A stretch of DNA of 64,000 nucleotides from Streptomyces diastatochromogenes (GTDB lineage Bacteria; Actinomycetota; Actinomycetes; Streptomycetales; Streptomycetaceae): positions 21,248 through 85,247 of the forward strand of contig NZ_MCGQ01000003.1 of the NCBI RefSeq assembly GCF_002242805.1, given 5' to 3'. Of the stretch, positions 34,525-43,255 are shown one piece after another. Every line of letters begins with the position of its first letter. Positions within the stretch are counted from its first letter, which is position 1. A model generated the notes under the pieces. The model made no database searches. It was not told the DNA's origin and saw only the letters and a program-made list of their open reading frames with translations. The translations under genes were made by a program, and so were the position numbers.

Positions 34525-35478
34525 ATGACGCTGACCCAGCCCACCCTCCTCGTCCTGGACGCCGACCCGCCACCCCGGCTCGGCCGCCTCACCGGCCGTG
34601 CCCGGATCGTGCACACCGACGCGGCCGGTCTGGCCGAGCGGCTGCCGGAGGCGGACGTGCTGCTGGTGTGGGACTTCACCTCGCACGCCGTACGGGAGGC
34701 CTGGCCCGGGGCGGGGCCGCGGCCGCGCTGGGTGCACACGGCGAGCGCGGGCGTGGACCATCTGATGTGCCCGGAACTGGCCGCCTCCGAGACGGTGGTG
34801 ACCAACGCGCGCGGGATCTTCGACCAGCCGATCGCCGAGTACGTGGCCGCCCTGGTGCTGGCGGTCGCCAAGGATCTGCCGCGCACGCTGGAACTGCAGC
34901 GGGAGCGGACCTGGCGGCACCGGGAGACCCGGCGGGTGGCGGGCACGCGCGCGTGCGTGGTCGGCTCCGGGCCGATCGGCCGGGCCATCGCCCGCACCCT
35001 GAAGGCCCTGGACGTGACGACGGCGCTGGTCGGGCGGGTCCCGCGGACCGGCATCCACGGCCCGGGCGATCTCGACCGGCTGGTCGCCCGCGCGGACTGG
35101 GTGATCGCCGCCGCACCGCTGACCGAGCAGACGTACGGCATGTTCGACACCCGCCGGTTCGGCGTGATGCAGCCCTCGGCGGTCTTCGTGAACGTCGGCC
35201 GCGGTCAGCTGGTCGACGAGGACGCGCTCGCCGAGGCGCTGCGCAGGCGCTGGATCGCCGGCGCGGCCCTGGACGTCTTCACCGCCGAGCCCCTGCCCGA
35301 GGACAGCCCGTTGTGGGGGCTGCCGGGGCTGATCGTCTCCCCGCACATGAGCGGCGACACGGTCGGGTGGCGGGATGAACTCGGCCTTCAGTTCGTGGAG
35401 TTGTACGAGCGGTGGGCGGCGGGCAGATCACTGGTGAACGTGGTCGACAAGAAGCGCGGCTACGTCCCCGGTCACTGA
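34525..35478 (+). CDS. D-2-hydroxyacid dehydrogenase (NAD-dependent)
   Basis: A 317-residue protein of the D-isomer-specific 2-hydroxyacid dehydrogenase family. The nucleotide-binding loop is CVVGSGPIGRAIARTLKAL (variant GSGPIG of GxGxxG). Catalytic residues are expected in NVGRGQLVDEDAL (Arg), DVFTAEPLPEDSPLW (Glu) and SPHMSGDTVGW (His). It reduces a 2-keto acid or oxidises a 2-hydroxy acid derived from the island's substrate. It is the first gene of a rightward unit with the amidase (17-bp gap). ATG at 34525; GGAG 9 nt upstream. Confidence 0.9.
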   Translation: MTLTQPTLLVLDADPPPRLGRLTGRARIVHTDAAGLAERLPEADVLLVWDFTSHAVREAWPGAGPRPRWVHTASAGVDHLMCPELAASETVVTNARGIFDQPIAEYVAALVLAVAKDLPRTLELQRERTWRHRETRRVAGTRACVVGSGPIGRAIARTLKALDVTTALVGRVPRTGIHGPGDLDRLVARADWVIAAAPLTEQTYGMFDTRRFGVMQPSAVFVNVGRGQLVDEDALAEALRRRWIAGAALDVFTAEPLPEDSPLWGLPGLIVSPHMSGDTVGWRDELGLQFVELYERWAAGRSLVNVVDKKRGYVPGH

Positions 35479-35494
35479 ACCACCAGGAGGGTGC

Positions 35495-36883
35495 ATGCAG
35501 CTCACCGACCTGACCGCCGTACAACTCCTCGACGGCTACCGCAAGGGCGAGTTCAGTCCCGTGGAGGCGACCGAACAGGCCCTGGAGCGGGCGCGGCGGA
35601 TCCAGCCGGAGGTGAACGCGTTCGTGCGCCTCACCGAGGAGGACGCGCTGGCGCGGGCGCGGGAGTCGGCGGAGCGCTGGCGGCGCGGCCGGCCCACCGG
35701 ACTGCTGGACGGGGTGCCGGTGACGGTGAAGGACATCCTGCTGCTGCGCGGCCACCCCACCCTGCGCGGCTCGAGGACCGTGTCCGAGCAGGGCCGTTGG
35801 GACGAGGACGCGCCCTCGGTCGCCCGGCTGCGTGAGCACGGCGCGGTCTTCCTCGGCAAGACCACGACACCCGAGTACGGCTGGAAGGGCGTCACCGACT
35901 CCCCGCTGACCGGCGTGACCCGCAACCCGTACGACCCCTCGCGCACCGCGGGCGGCTCCAGCGGCGGCAGCGCGGCGGCCGTCGCGCTCGGCGCGGGCCC
36001 GCTGTCGCTGGGCACGGACGGCGGCGGCAGCATCCGCATCCCGGCCGCGTTCTGCGGGATCTTCGGGCTGAAGCCGACGTACGGCAGGGTGCCGCTGTAT
36101 CCGGCGAGCGCGTTCGGCACGCTGTCGCACGTCGGCCCGATGACCCGGGACGCGGCGGACGCGGCGCTGATGCTGGACGTCATCGGCACGCCCGATCCGC
36201 GCGACTGGTCGGCGCTGCCCACGCCCCCGGAGTCGTTCACCGCGGCCTTGGACCGGGGCGTGCGCGGGCTCCGGGTGGCGTACTCGCCCACCCTGGGCGG
36301 GCAGGTGGCCGTCCGCCCGGCGGTCGCGGCGGCCGTGCGGCGGGCGGTGGCCCACCTCGCGGACCTCGGCGCCTATGTCGAGGAGACCGACCCGGACTTC
36401 AGCGACCCGGTGCACGCCTTCCACACCCTGTGGTTCAGCGGCGCGGCCCGGCTCACCCAGAGCTTCTCGCCGCACCGGCGGCAGCTGCTCGACCCCGGCC
36501 TGCGCGAGATCTGCGCCCAGGGTGCGAAGGCGAGCGCACTGGACTACCTGGCCGCCGTGGACGTCCGCATGGACCTCGGCCGCCGGATGGGCCGCTTCCA
36601 CGAGCGGTACGACCTGCTGGTCACGCCCACCCTGCCCGTCACGGCGTTCGAGGCGGGCGAGGAGGTGCCCCAGGGGTCCGGCCACCGGCGCTGGACCGGC
36701 TGGACGCCGTTCACCTACCCCTTCAACCTCACCCAGCAGCCCGCGGCGACGGTCCCCGTGGGCACCGACGGCGACGGGCTGCCGGCCGGGCTGCAGATCG
36801 TGGCCGCCCGGCACCGCGACGACCTGGTGCTCCGGGCCTCCCACGCCCTGTACGAGGCGGACCTCACCCTCTCCGGAAGCTGA
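35495..36883 (+). CDS. amidase-signature hydrolase
   Basis: A 462-residue AS-family amidase. The Ser-cisSer-Lys triad is visible: Lys in PVTVKDILL (residues ~75-80), cis-Ser in RTAGGSSGGSAAAVALG and nucleophile Ser in GTDGGGSIRIPAAFCG. It is cytoplasmic with no signal peptide. It hydrolyses an amide, releasing ammonia and an acid; together with the isomerase-like proteins it suggests catabolism of an amidated dicarboxylate. AGGAGG lies directly upstream of the ATG. The 3' end overlaps the convergent DUF3830 gene by 20 bp. Confidence 0.92.
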   Translation: MQLTDLTAVQLLDGYRKGEFSPVEATEQALERARRIQPEVNAFVRLTEEDALARARESAERWRRGRPTGLLDGVPVTVKDILLLRGHPTLRGSRTVSEQGRWDEDAPSVARLREHGAVFLGKTTTPEYGWKGVTDSPLTGVTRNPYDPSRTAGGSSGGSAAAVALGAGPLSLGTDGGGSIRIPAAFCGIFGLKPTYGRVPLYPASAFGTLSHVGPMTRDAADAALMLDVIGTPDPRDWSALPTPPESFTAALDRGVRGLRVAYSPTLGGQVAVRPAVAAAVRRAVAHLADLGAYVEETDPDFSDPVHAFHTLWFSGAARLTQSFSPHRRQLLDPGLREICAQGAKASALDYLAAVDVRMDLGRRMGRFHERYDLLVTPTLPVTAFEAGEEVPQGSGHRRWTGWTPFTYPFNLTQQPAATVPVGTDGDGLPAGLQIVAARHRDDLVLRASHALYEADLTLSGS

Positions 36884-37358
36884 GCGTCTCCCCCGCCGCC
36901 CCGCTGCGCCACAGGTCGTTGCAGGCCGCGGCCATCTCCTCCAGTCCCGTCACGACCTGGCCCCAGACGATCCCGGGCACCCAGCCCACGTCGCCGTTGA
37001 GCAGCAGGTTGTTGCGCTCGTAGAACAGGGCCAGGTCGACGACGGTGGCATCGGGGCGGACCTCGCGGTCGTAGCCGTAGGCCTTCGTGCCCAGTTCGGT
37101 GCCGGCGAAGGAGAAGTAGCAGAGGTCGCCGGGGATCGGAGTGACCGTCGGGTTCTCCAGTGGGGGTTCCGTGGAGGCGAAGGGCGGGAAGAGGGCGTAG
37201 ATCTCGTTGCGCGCGTACTTGGCGTGAAAGACGTCCCCCGCGAGCGGCAGCGCCTCCCACACTGCGGCGCAGGTCAGGGGTGCGCGGTCGTCCAGCAGTC
37301 GTGCGGTGCAGTGCGCGTCCCGCTTGTCGAGCGAGACGGTGACGAATCGATCGGCCAT
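36864..37358 (-). CDS. DUF3830 family (cyclophilin-like fold) protein
   Basis: A 164-residue soluble protein: FVTVSLDKRDAHCTARLLDD at the N-terminus, VWEALPLAGDVFHAKYARNE, GDLCYFSFAGTELG and FYERNNLLLNGDVGWVPG. This is the signature of DUF3830, usually found next to amidases, AMDase-like proteins and ABC importers. Its enzymatic role is not established. The ATG at 37358 is 23 bp from the divergent ABC binding-protein gene, so promoters must overlap coding sequence. Confidence 0.8.
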   Translation of the reverse strand: MADRFVTVSLDKRDAHCTARLLDDRAPLTCAAVWEALPLAGDVFHAKYARNEIYALFPPFASTEPPLENPTVTPIPGDLCYFSFAGTELGTKAYGYDREVRPDATVVDLALFYERNNLLLNGDVGWVPGIVWGQVVTGLEEMAAACNDLWRSGAAGETLSFRRG

Positions 37359-37381
37359 GGGATCCAGAGTGCATAGGACGG

Positions 37382-38323
37382 ATGCGCTTGGGTAGCCGCG
37401 CCGCCATGGCTCCACCACTTGGGAACGACGTACACACGATCCGGTCGGAACACAGACACAGCAGGCGCTCGGTGCTCGCCGGCCTCACGGCAGCCGGCGT
37501 GCTGGGTGCCGCGGCCTGTACGCGGGTGGCCTCGGCGTCCGGCACCAGGGGCGGCGACCTGCTCGACCGGCTGCGCGCGCAGGGGGTCGTACGGCTCGGG
37601 ATCGCCGGTGAGATCCCCTTCGGGTACATCGACCGGAACGGGCATCTCACCGGGGAGGCGCCCGAGCTGGCGAAGGTGATCTTCAAGCGGCTCGGTGTGG
37701 ACCGGGTGCAGCCGGTGCCGACCGAGTTCGGTTCGCTCATCCCCGGGCTGAACTCCCAGCAGTTCGATGTCGTGGCCGCCGGGATGTACGTCAATCCCGA
37801 GCGCTGCCAGCAGGTGATCTTCGCCGACCCGGACTACCAGATGCTGGACTCGTTCATCGTCCGGAAAGGGAATCCGAAGGGGCTGCACTCCTACCGGGAC
37901 GTGGTGGCGAAGAAGGCGAGGTTCGCGACCGGGACCGGGTACGCCGAGATCCAGTACGCGGTGGAGGCCGGGTACAAGGAGAGCGACATCCTGATCGTCC
38001 CGGACCAGGTGGCCGGGCTCAACGCCGTCGAGGCCGGGCGCGTCGACGCCTTCGCCGGTACGGCGCTCACCGCCCGCGAGGTGGTGAAGAAGTCCGCCAA
38101 GGCGGAGGCCACGAAGCCCTTCGCGCCGCTGGTCAAGGGCAAACCGCACGTCGACGGGGGCGCGTTCGCGTTCCGGCCCACCGAGACGAGGCTGCGTGAC
38201 GCCTTCAACGTCGAGCTGCGCAAGCTGAGGCAGAGCGGGGAGCTGTTCCGCATCCTGCGGCCCTTCGGCTTCACCAAGGCCGAGCTGACGGACCTCACCG
38301 CGAAGGAGCTGTGCGGCGGATGA
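37382..38323 (+). CDS. polar amino-acid-type ABC transporter substrate-binding lipoprotein (EhuB-like)
   Basis: A 313-residue family 3 solute-binding protein. The N-terminus has twin Arg (HSRRSVLAG) and a lipobox-like AAA-C46. The fold is shown by GVVRLGIAGEIPFGYIDRNG, LTGEAPELAKVIF, FDVVAAGMYVNPERC and DAFAGTALTAREV. It resembles EhuB of ectoine importers; the ligand here cannot be read from sequence. It is the first of four coupled genes (38320, 39036, 39676). ATG at 37382 with AGGA upstream. Confidence 0.88.
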   Translation: MRLGSRAAMAPPLGNDVHTIRSEHRHSRRSVLAGLTAAGVLGAAACTRVASASGTRGGDLLDRLRAQGVVRLGIAGEIPFGYIDRNGHLTGEAPELAKVIFKRLGVDRVQPVPTEFGSLIPGLNSQQFDVVAAGMYVNPERCQQVIFADPDYQMLDSFIVRKGNPKGLHSYRDVVAKKARFATGTGYAEIQYAVEAGYKESDILIVPDQVAGLNAVEAGRVDAFAGTALTAREVVKKSAKAEATKPFAPLVKGKPHVDGGAFAFRPTETRLRDAFNVELRKLRQSGELFRILRPFGFTKAELTDLTAKELCGG

Positions 38324-39039
38324 CCTCGGGGCTCTGGGAACTCGTACTGAAGGGCGTCTGGACCACCGTCCAGCTGCTGGTCTTCAGCGCGCTGCTGGCC
38401 GGCGCGGTGTCCTTCGTCGTCGGTGTCGCGCGCACCCACCGGCTGTGGATCGTGCGCTTCCTCGCCGGCTTCTACACCGAGGTGTTCCGCGGCACCTCGG
38501 CGCTGGTGATGATCTTCTGGGTGTTCTTCGTGCTGCCGGTCGCGTTCGGCTGGCAGCTGGTGCCGATGTGGGCGGGCACGCTGGCGCTCGGGCTGACGTA
38601 CGGCGCGTACGGCTCGGAGATCGTGCGCGGCGCGCTGAACGCGGTCGACCCGGCGCAGCAGGAGGGCGGGATCGCGCTGAGCTTCACGCCCTGGCAGCGG
38701 CTCAGGCTGGTCCTGCTGCCGCAGGCGGTGCCGGAGATGATCCCGTCGTTCTGCAACCTGCTGATCGAGCTGCTCAAGGGCACCGCGCTGGTGTCGGTCA
38801 TGGGCATGGGCGATCTGACCTTCAGCGCCAACCTGGTGCGGCTGGCGCTGCAGCAGAGCGCGGAGATCTACACGTACGTGCTGCTGATCTACTTCGTGAT
38901 CGCCTTCGTGCTGACCCGCCTGATGCGCTCTCTGGAGAAGCGGCTCAAGGCCGGGGTCGGCAAGGACGCCGGCACGGAGTCGGCGGCGCGTGAGCTGAAG
39001 CGGGCGCAGACGACCGGAGTGGGGGGTCGAGTCGCATGA
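38320..39039 (+). CDS. ABC permease, polar amino-acid type (EhuC-like)
   Basis: A 239-residue His/Glu/Gln-family permease with five or so helices (TVQLLVFSALLAGAVSFVVG) and the cytoplasmic loop GGIALSFTPWQRLRLVLLPQA. The ATG at 38320 overlaps the binding-protein stop (ATGA); the GTG at 38311 is too close to the ribosome site AAGGAG. It ends in an ATGA overlap with the next permease. Confidence 0.9.
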   Translation: MTSGLWELVLKGVWTTVQLLVFSALLAGAVSFVVGVARTHRLWIVRFLAGFYTEVFRGTSALVMIFWVFFVLPVAFGWQLVPMWAGTLALGLTYGAYGSEIVRGALNAVDPAQQEGGIALSFTPWQRLRLVLLPQAVPEMIPSFCNLLIELLKGTALVSVMGMGDLTFSANLVRLALQQSAEIYTYVLLIYFVIAFVLTRLMRSLEKRLKAGVGKDAGTESAARELKRAQTTGVGGRVA

Positions 39040-39686
39040 AGTGGGACTGGAACGCCGTCAGCGAGTTCATGCCGCGCTTCTGGGACGGCCTGCTGGTCAC
39101 CCTTGAGGCCCTGGCCCTCGGCTCGCTGCTGTCCTTCACCCTCGGCCTGGTGTGGGCGCTGCTGATGCGGACGCCGAGCCGGTGGGTGCGCTGGCCGGTC
39201 GGGGTGGTGACGGAGTTCGTGCGCAACACCCCGCTGCTGGTGCAGCTGTTCTTCCTGTTCTATGTGCTGCCCGAGTGGGGCCTGACCTTCTCGGCGCTGG
39301 CCACCGGCGTCTTCGCGATCGGCCTGCACTACTCGACCTACACGATGCAGGTCTACCGGGCCGGTATCGAGGCGGTGCCGGCCGGCCAGTGGGAGGCGGC
39401 GACGGCGCTGAACCTGCCCCTGCGCCGGACCTGGACCGCGGTGATCCTTCCGCAGGCGATCCGCCGGGTGGTCCCGGCCCTCGGCAACTACGTGATCGCC
39501 ATGCTCAAGGACACGCCGATGCTGATGGTGATCACCGTGCTGGAGATGCTCGGGCGGGCCCGGCTCTTCTCCCAGCAGCACTTCCAGTTCACCGAGCCGC
39601 TCACCGTGATCGGTGTGGCCTTCGTCCTCATCTCCTACCTGGCCTCCCTTCTTCTGCGAGCCCTGGAGCGACGCCTTGTCCGTTGA
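39036..39686 (+). CDS. ABC permease, polar amino-acid type (EhuD-like)
   Basis: A 216-residue second permease: VTLEALALGSLLSFTLGLVW, RNTPLLVQLFFLFYVLPEWG (conserved NTP..vQ motif) and the ATPase-contact loop WEAATALNLPLRRTWTAVILPQA. It forms a heterodimeric channel with 38320. It overlaps the ATPase gene by 11 bp. Confidence 0.9.
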   Translation: MKWDWNAVSEFMPRFWDGLLVTLEALALGSLLSFTLGLVWALLMRTPSRWVRWPVGVVTEFVRNTPLLVQLFFLFYVLPEWGLTFSALATGVFAIGLHYSTYTMQVYRAGIEAVPAGQWEAATALNLPLRRTWTAVILPQAIRRVVPALGNYVIAMLKDTPMLMVITVLEMLGRARLFSQQHFQFTEPLTVIGVAFVLISYLASLLLRALERRLVR

Positions 39687-40458
39687 GACCAGCAAACAGC
39701 CCACCGTCACCGACACGCATCCGACCGAGCTGGTCCGCCTGGAGGGGGTGACCAAGCGGTTCGGGGACAACACGGTCCTCGACGGGCTCGACCTCTCCGT
39801 GGAGGCGGGCCGGCATGTGACCCTGATCGGCCCGTCCGGCTCCGGCAAGACGACGATCCTGCGCCTGCTGATGACCCTCACCAAGCCGGACGACGGCACG
39901 ATCACCGTCGACGGGGAACGGCTGTTCCCGGCCCCGGAGAAGCAGGTCCGGGAGGTCCGCAAGAAGATCGGGATGGTGTTCCAGCAGTTCAACCTGTTCC
40001 CGAACATGTCCGTGCTGCGGAACATCACCGAGGCACCGGTGCAGGTGCTCGGCATGTCCCGGGACGAGGCCGAGGCGCGGGCACGGGAGCTGCTGGACCT
40101 GGTGGGGCTGGCCGACAAGTGCGACGCACGGCCCACCCGGCTCTCCGGCGGCCAGCAGCAGCGGGTGGCGATCGCCCGGGCGCTGGCGATGCGGCCACGG
40201 GTGCTGCTGCTGGACGAGGTGACCTCGGCGCTCGACCCCGAGCTGGTCGCGGGCGTCCTTGATCTGCTCAGGGACATCGCCCGCACCACCGACATCACCA
40301 TGCTCTGCGTGACCCACGAGATGGGTTTCGCCCGGGACATCTCCGACCAGGTACTGATGTTCGACGCGGGGCGCGTGATCGAGTCGGGCCCGCCGGAGAA
40401 GATCTTCAGCGATCCGGAGCGGGACCGGACCCGGGAATTCCTCAGCGCGGTGTTGTGA
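39676..40458 (+). CDS. ABC transporter ATP-binding protein, polar amino-acid type (EhuA-like)
   Basis: A 260-residue ATPase: Walker A GPSGSGKTT, Q loop VFQQFNLFPNMSVLRN, signature LSGGQQQRVA, Walker B VLLLDEVTSAL and H loop CVTHEMGFA, all intact. A TTG start at 39676 fits best: GGAG 7 nt upstream and an 11-bp overlap with the permease gene. It is the last gene of the importer operon; the regulator gene follows after 212 bp. Confidence 0.92.
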   Translation: MSVETSKQPTVTDTHPTELVRLEGVTKRFGDNTVLDGLDLSVEAGRHVTLIGPSGSGKTTILRLLMTLTKPDDGTITVDGERLFPAPEKQVREVRKKIGMVFQQFNLFPNMSVLRNITEAPVQVLGMSRDEAEARARELLDLVGLADKCDARPTRLSGGQQQRVAIARALAMRPRVLLLDEVTSALDPELVAGVLDLLRDIARTTDITMLCVTHEMGFARDISDQVLMFDAGRVIESGPPEKIFSDPERDRTREFLSAVL

Positions 40459-40510
40459 CTACACGGCGTGAAATCGGGAAGAGCCGAGGTCCGGGCGCTG
40501 GGTGATGACC

Positions 40511-40524
40511 CTGGCATATGCCAG
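40511..40524. promoter_or_regulatory. 14-bp perfect palindrome CTGGCATATGCCAG
   Basis: A perfect palindrome 160 bp upstream of the IclR-type gene and 53 bp after the importer operon. It is a candidate operator, possibly for the adjacent regulator; the core recurs at 27508. Confidence 0.5.
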
Positions 40525-40670
40525 AGGGTCTGCACCGCAGTTGGGAGAGGGGGGCGTGCGGCACAATCTCGCCAACACCCTCTCCCCAACGGGCCTTTGC
40601 CCGTTATCGTGGTAGCGATCCGCCGACCGGACTGAGCGGCCACAGACAGGCGAGCGCAGGGGGAAACACC

Positions 40671-41429
40671 GTGGCGCTGATGCACGAGCCGACCGCCCCA
40701 TACCACTCCGCCCAGGACGCGCTGCGCGTGCTGGAGACCGTGGCGCGTCACCCCGCCGGCGTCACCGACACCGAGCTGGCCCGCCGCACCGGCCTGGGCC
40801 CCGAGCGGCTGACCACCCTGCTGCGCATGCTGCGCCGCGAGGGCTACGTCGAGCAGATCACCGACGGGGCGTACGTCACCGGCGACACCCTGCGCCGCCT
40901 CACCTCGGCGCACGACCGCGAGCGGGCCCTGCGCGAGAAGCTCCAGCACACCCTGGACCGGCTGCGGGACTCCGTCGGCGCGGCCGTGTACATGAGCCGG
41001 TACGTGGACGGCGAGGTCAAGGTCACCCAGTACGCCGCCGGGCCGAGCACCCCGGCGGTCAACGAGTGGGTCGACTTCCGCTTCTCCGCCCACGCCACCG
41101 CCGTCGGCAAGAGCCTGCTGACCCAGCTGGACCACAACGGCCGCCGCGACCACCTCTCCCGGCACAAGATGGCCCGCCTCACCTCGCGCACCATCACCAG
41201 CGACAAGCTGCTGCTCTCCCGCCTGGAGTCCCAGCCGCCGACGGTGCCGATCCTGGACCTCCAGGAGTACGCGATCGGCACGGTCTGCGCGGCCGTCCCG
41301 ATCACCGCGGGCTCGTCGGTCGGCTGCCTGGCCCTGTCCCTGCCGGTGGAGCACGCCCACCGCCTGCGCCAGGCCGCGGACGCCCTCAACCGGAACGCGG
41401 CGCCAGTCCTGCTGTCCCTGACGATCTAG
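40671..41429 (+). CDS. IclR-family transcriptional regulator
   Basis: A 252-residue protein with an N-terminal winged HTH (SAQDALRVLETVARHPAGVT; DTELARRTGLGPERLTTLLRML) and a C-terminal GAF-like IclR effector domain (residues ~75-245, YMSRYVDGEVKVTQYAAG, HATAVGKSLL, CAAVPITAGSSVGCLALSLP). It probably controls the adjacent importer and catabolic genes in response to a pathway intermediate. GTG at 40671 follows AGGGGG; the open frame upstream of it is not coding-like. Confidence 0.88.
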   Translation: MALMHEPTAPYHSAQDALRVLETVARHPAGVTDTELARRTGLGPERLTTLLRMLRREGYVEQITDGAYVTGDTLRRLTSAHDRERALREKLQHTLDRLRDSVGAAVYMSRYVDGEVKVTQYAAGPSTPAVNEWVDFRFSAHATAVGKSLLTQLDHNGRRDHLSRHKMARLTSRTITSDKLLLSRLESQPPTVPILDLQEYAIGTVCAAVPITAGSSVGCLALSLPVEHAHRLRQAADALNRNAAPVLLSLTI

Positions 41430-41518
41430 GCGGCCCCTCGGGGTGGTCACGACCACCCCCGCGGACCAGGTAGTATTTTCTTCGTCGCCGGCCGCGAAGA
41501 GCGGAAGGCGAGAGTCAT

Positions 41519-41592
41519 GCGCCGCTAGCTCAGTTGGTTAGAGCAGCTGACTCTTAATCAGCGGGTCCGGGGTTCGAGTCCCTGGCGGCGCA
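41519..41592 (+). tRNA. tRNA-Lys (CTT), copy 2
   Basis: Identical over 74 nt to 28177-28250. It is antisense to the 3' end of the acyl-CoA-ligase-like gene, which overlaps it by 35 bp. Confidence 0.96.
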
Positions 41593-43201
41593 CAGATGAG
41601 GGGCCCTTCGCGGAAGCGAGGGGCCCTTCGACGTCTTCCCTGGTCAGTCGCCGGTACGTGCCCTCCCCCGGCGGCCGCCACCACACCGGGTCGGCACACC
41701 GGAACCCCTCGCGCCGCAGCCGCGCCCGCTCGATCTTGTTGGTGGCCGTCACCGGCATCCGCTCCACCACCCGCACGAACCGGGGCGCCATCTTCGTCCC
41801 GAGGTCGGGCTGGGCTCGCAGGAACGCAGCGAAGGCGACCGGATCGAACCGCCCGGCGAGGGTCGCCATGACCTGATCCCCGGTGACCGGATCAGGCACC
41901 CCGTACACGGCGACGGCCACCGCACCCTCGTACCGGGCGAGGATGTTCTCGATCATCGCGGCGGCCAGATTCTCCCCGTCGACCCGGATCCGATCATCGG
42001 TGCGGCCGGCGAAGTACAGGTACCCCTCGGCATCCCGATAGAAGAGATCCCCGGTCCAGTACGCCCCACCCCGCCGCCGCTCGGCCTCGGCGGCGGGATT
42101 CCGCCAGTACCCCTCGAAGGGATTGCGCCCCTGGTTCACCAGCTCCCCGATGGCCTCGTCACCGTTGCGGAGCTGCCCGGCGCCATCGAAGACGGCCACC
42201 GGACACTCCAGCCCCGTACCCGGATCGAGCACCACCAGACCGGGCCCCGCCGGCCCCACCGCCCCCACCGGAGTCCCCGGCGCCCACTGGATCGCCGCCC
42301 CGCCCTCGGACGACCCGTACCCCTCGACCAGCCGCACCCCGAACCGCCGCTCGAACGCGGCCGCGTCCACCGCCCCGGCCTCCGTCCCGAACCCCATCCG
42401 CAACGGGTTGTCCCGGTCGCCGGGCCGCGCCTCGGTGGCGAGGATGTACTGGATCGCCCGCCCGACATAGGTGAAGTACGTCGCCTCGTACCGCCGCACG
42501 TCCGCCAGAAACCCGGACGCCGAGAACCGTCGCCGCAGCGCCACCCCCGCCCCGGCGGCCAGCGCGGGCGCCCAGTCCGCGATCACCGCGTTGCCGTGGA
42601 ACATCGGCATACAGACGTAGTGCACGTCGCCCGCGCGCACCCCGAACTGTGCGGTCAGCGCATACCCCGCGGCGGCCAGCCGCCCCTGGGAACAGAGGGC
42701 GGCCTTGGGGGCGCCGGTGGAGCCGGAGGTGAAGTAGAGCAGCATCCGGTCGGTCGGGGCGGCCCGGGCGGGGTCGGGTACGGCGTCGGCGTAGGGGGCG
42801 AGGAGGGCGGCGTACGCGTCGTCGTCAGTGACGAGAACCCGCACGCCCGGCAGATCCAGCCCCGCCAGCAACGGCAGATGAGCCCGCTCGGTGACCAGCA
42901 CCGGGCACTCGACGTGCCGGATGTCCCGGGCCAGCTCGGCACCCCGGCGGGTGGGATTGATCCCGGCGACGGCCGCACCGGCCAGGGCGGCGGCCCCGAG
43001 CCACAGCGGGAACTCCTCGGTGTTGTCGAGCAGCACGCCGATGTGCGGGACGGCGCCTGGTGGCAGGAGGTCGGCGAGCAGCGCGGCCCGGGCCGCCGCC
43101 CCCGCGGCCACCTCGTGGTGGGTCAGCACCCGCTCCTCGCACCACAGTCCCGGCCGGTGATCTCCCCAGCGGGCTGCGACCAGCTCGGCCACCGTGCGCA
43201 T
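41558..43201 (-). CDS. AMP-dependent acyl-CoA synthetase/ligase (FadD17-like)
   Basis: A 547-residue ANL-superfamily enzyme that adenylates a carboxylic acid and forms the CoA thioester. Motifs: P-loop LLYFTSGSTGAPKAAL, LVEGYGSSEGGAA (A5), YWTGDLFYRDAEGYLYFAGRTDDRIRVDGEN (A7/A8, split here by reading on) and catalytic Lys region PVTATNKIERARL. The ATG at 43201 has GGAG 6 nt upstream; the earlier ATG at 43213 has none. The last ~12 codons (...RRQGLEPRTR) are the antisense of tRNA-Lys, a non-native C-terminal tail produced by read-through into the tRNA gene. Substrate unknown. Confidence 0.88.
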   Translation of the reverse strand: MRTVAELVAARWGDHRPGLWCEERVLTHHEVAAGAAARAALLADLLPPGAVPHIGVLLDNTEEFPLWLGAAALAGAAVAGINPTRRGAELARDIRHVECPVLVTERAHLPLLAGLDLPGVRVLVTDDDAYAALLAPYADAVPDPARAAPTDRMLLYFTSGSTGAPKAALCSQGRLAAAGYALTAQFGVRAGDVHYVCMPMFHGNAVIADWAPALAAGAGVALRRRFSASGFLADVRRYEATYFTYVGRAIQYILATEARPGDRDNPLRMGFGTEAGAVDAAAFERRFGVRLVEGYGSSEGGAAIQWAPGTPVGAVGPAGPGLVVLDPGTGLECPVAVFDGAGQLRNGDEAIGELVNQGRNPFEGYWRNPAAEAERRRGGAYWTGDLFYRDAEGYLYFAGRTDDRIRVDGENLAAAMIENILARYEGAVAVAVYGVPDPVTGDQVMATLAGRFDPVAFAAFLRAQPDLGTKMAPRFVRVVERMPVTATNKIERARLRREGFRCADPVWWRPPGEGTYRRLTREDVEGPLASAKGPSSVRRQGLEPRTR

Positions 43202-43255
43202 CCTGGACTCCATGGGGGCGCAGGGTAATTGACGTAGCGTCAGATGTGGAGGCCG

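Noticed and set aside
37382..40458. Naming the importer ehuBCDA and predicting ectoine uptake
   Set aside because: Family resemblance is real but the ectoine-degrading genes are missing, so gene symbols and substrate were not assigned.
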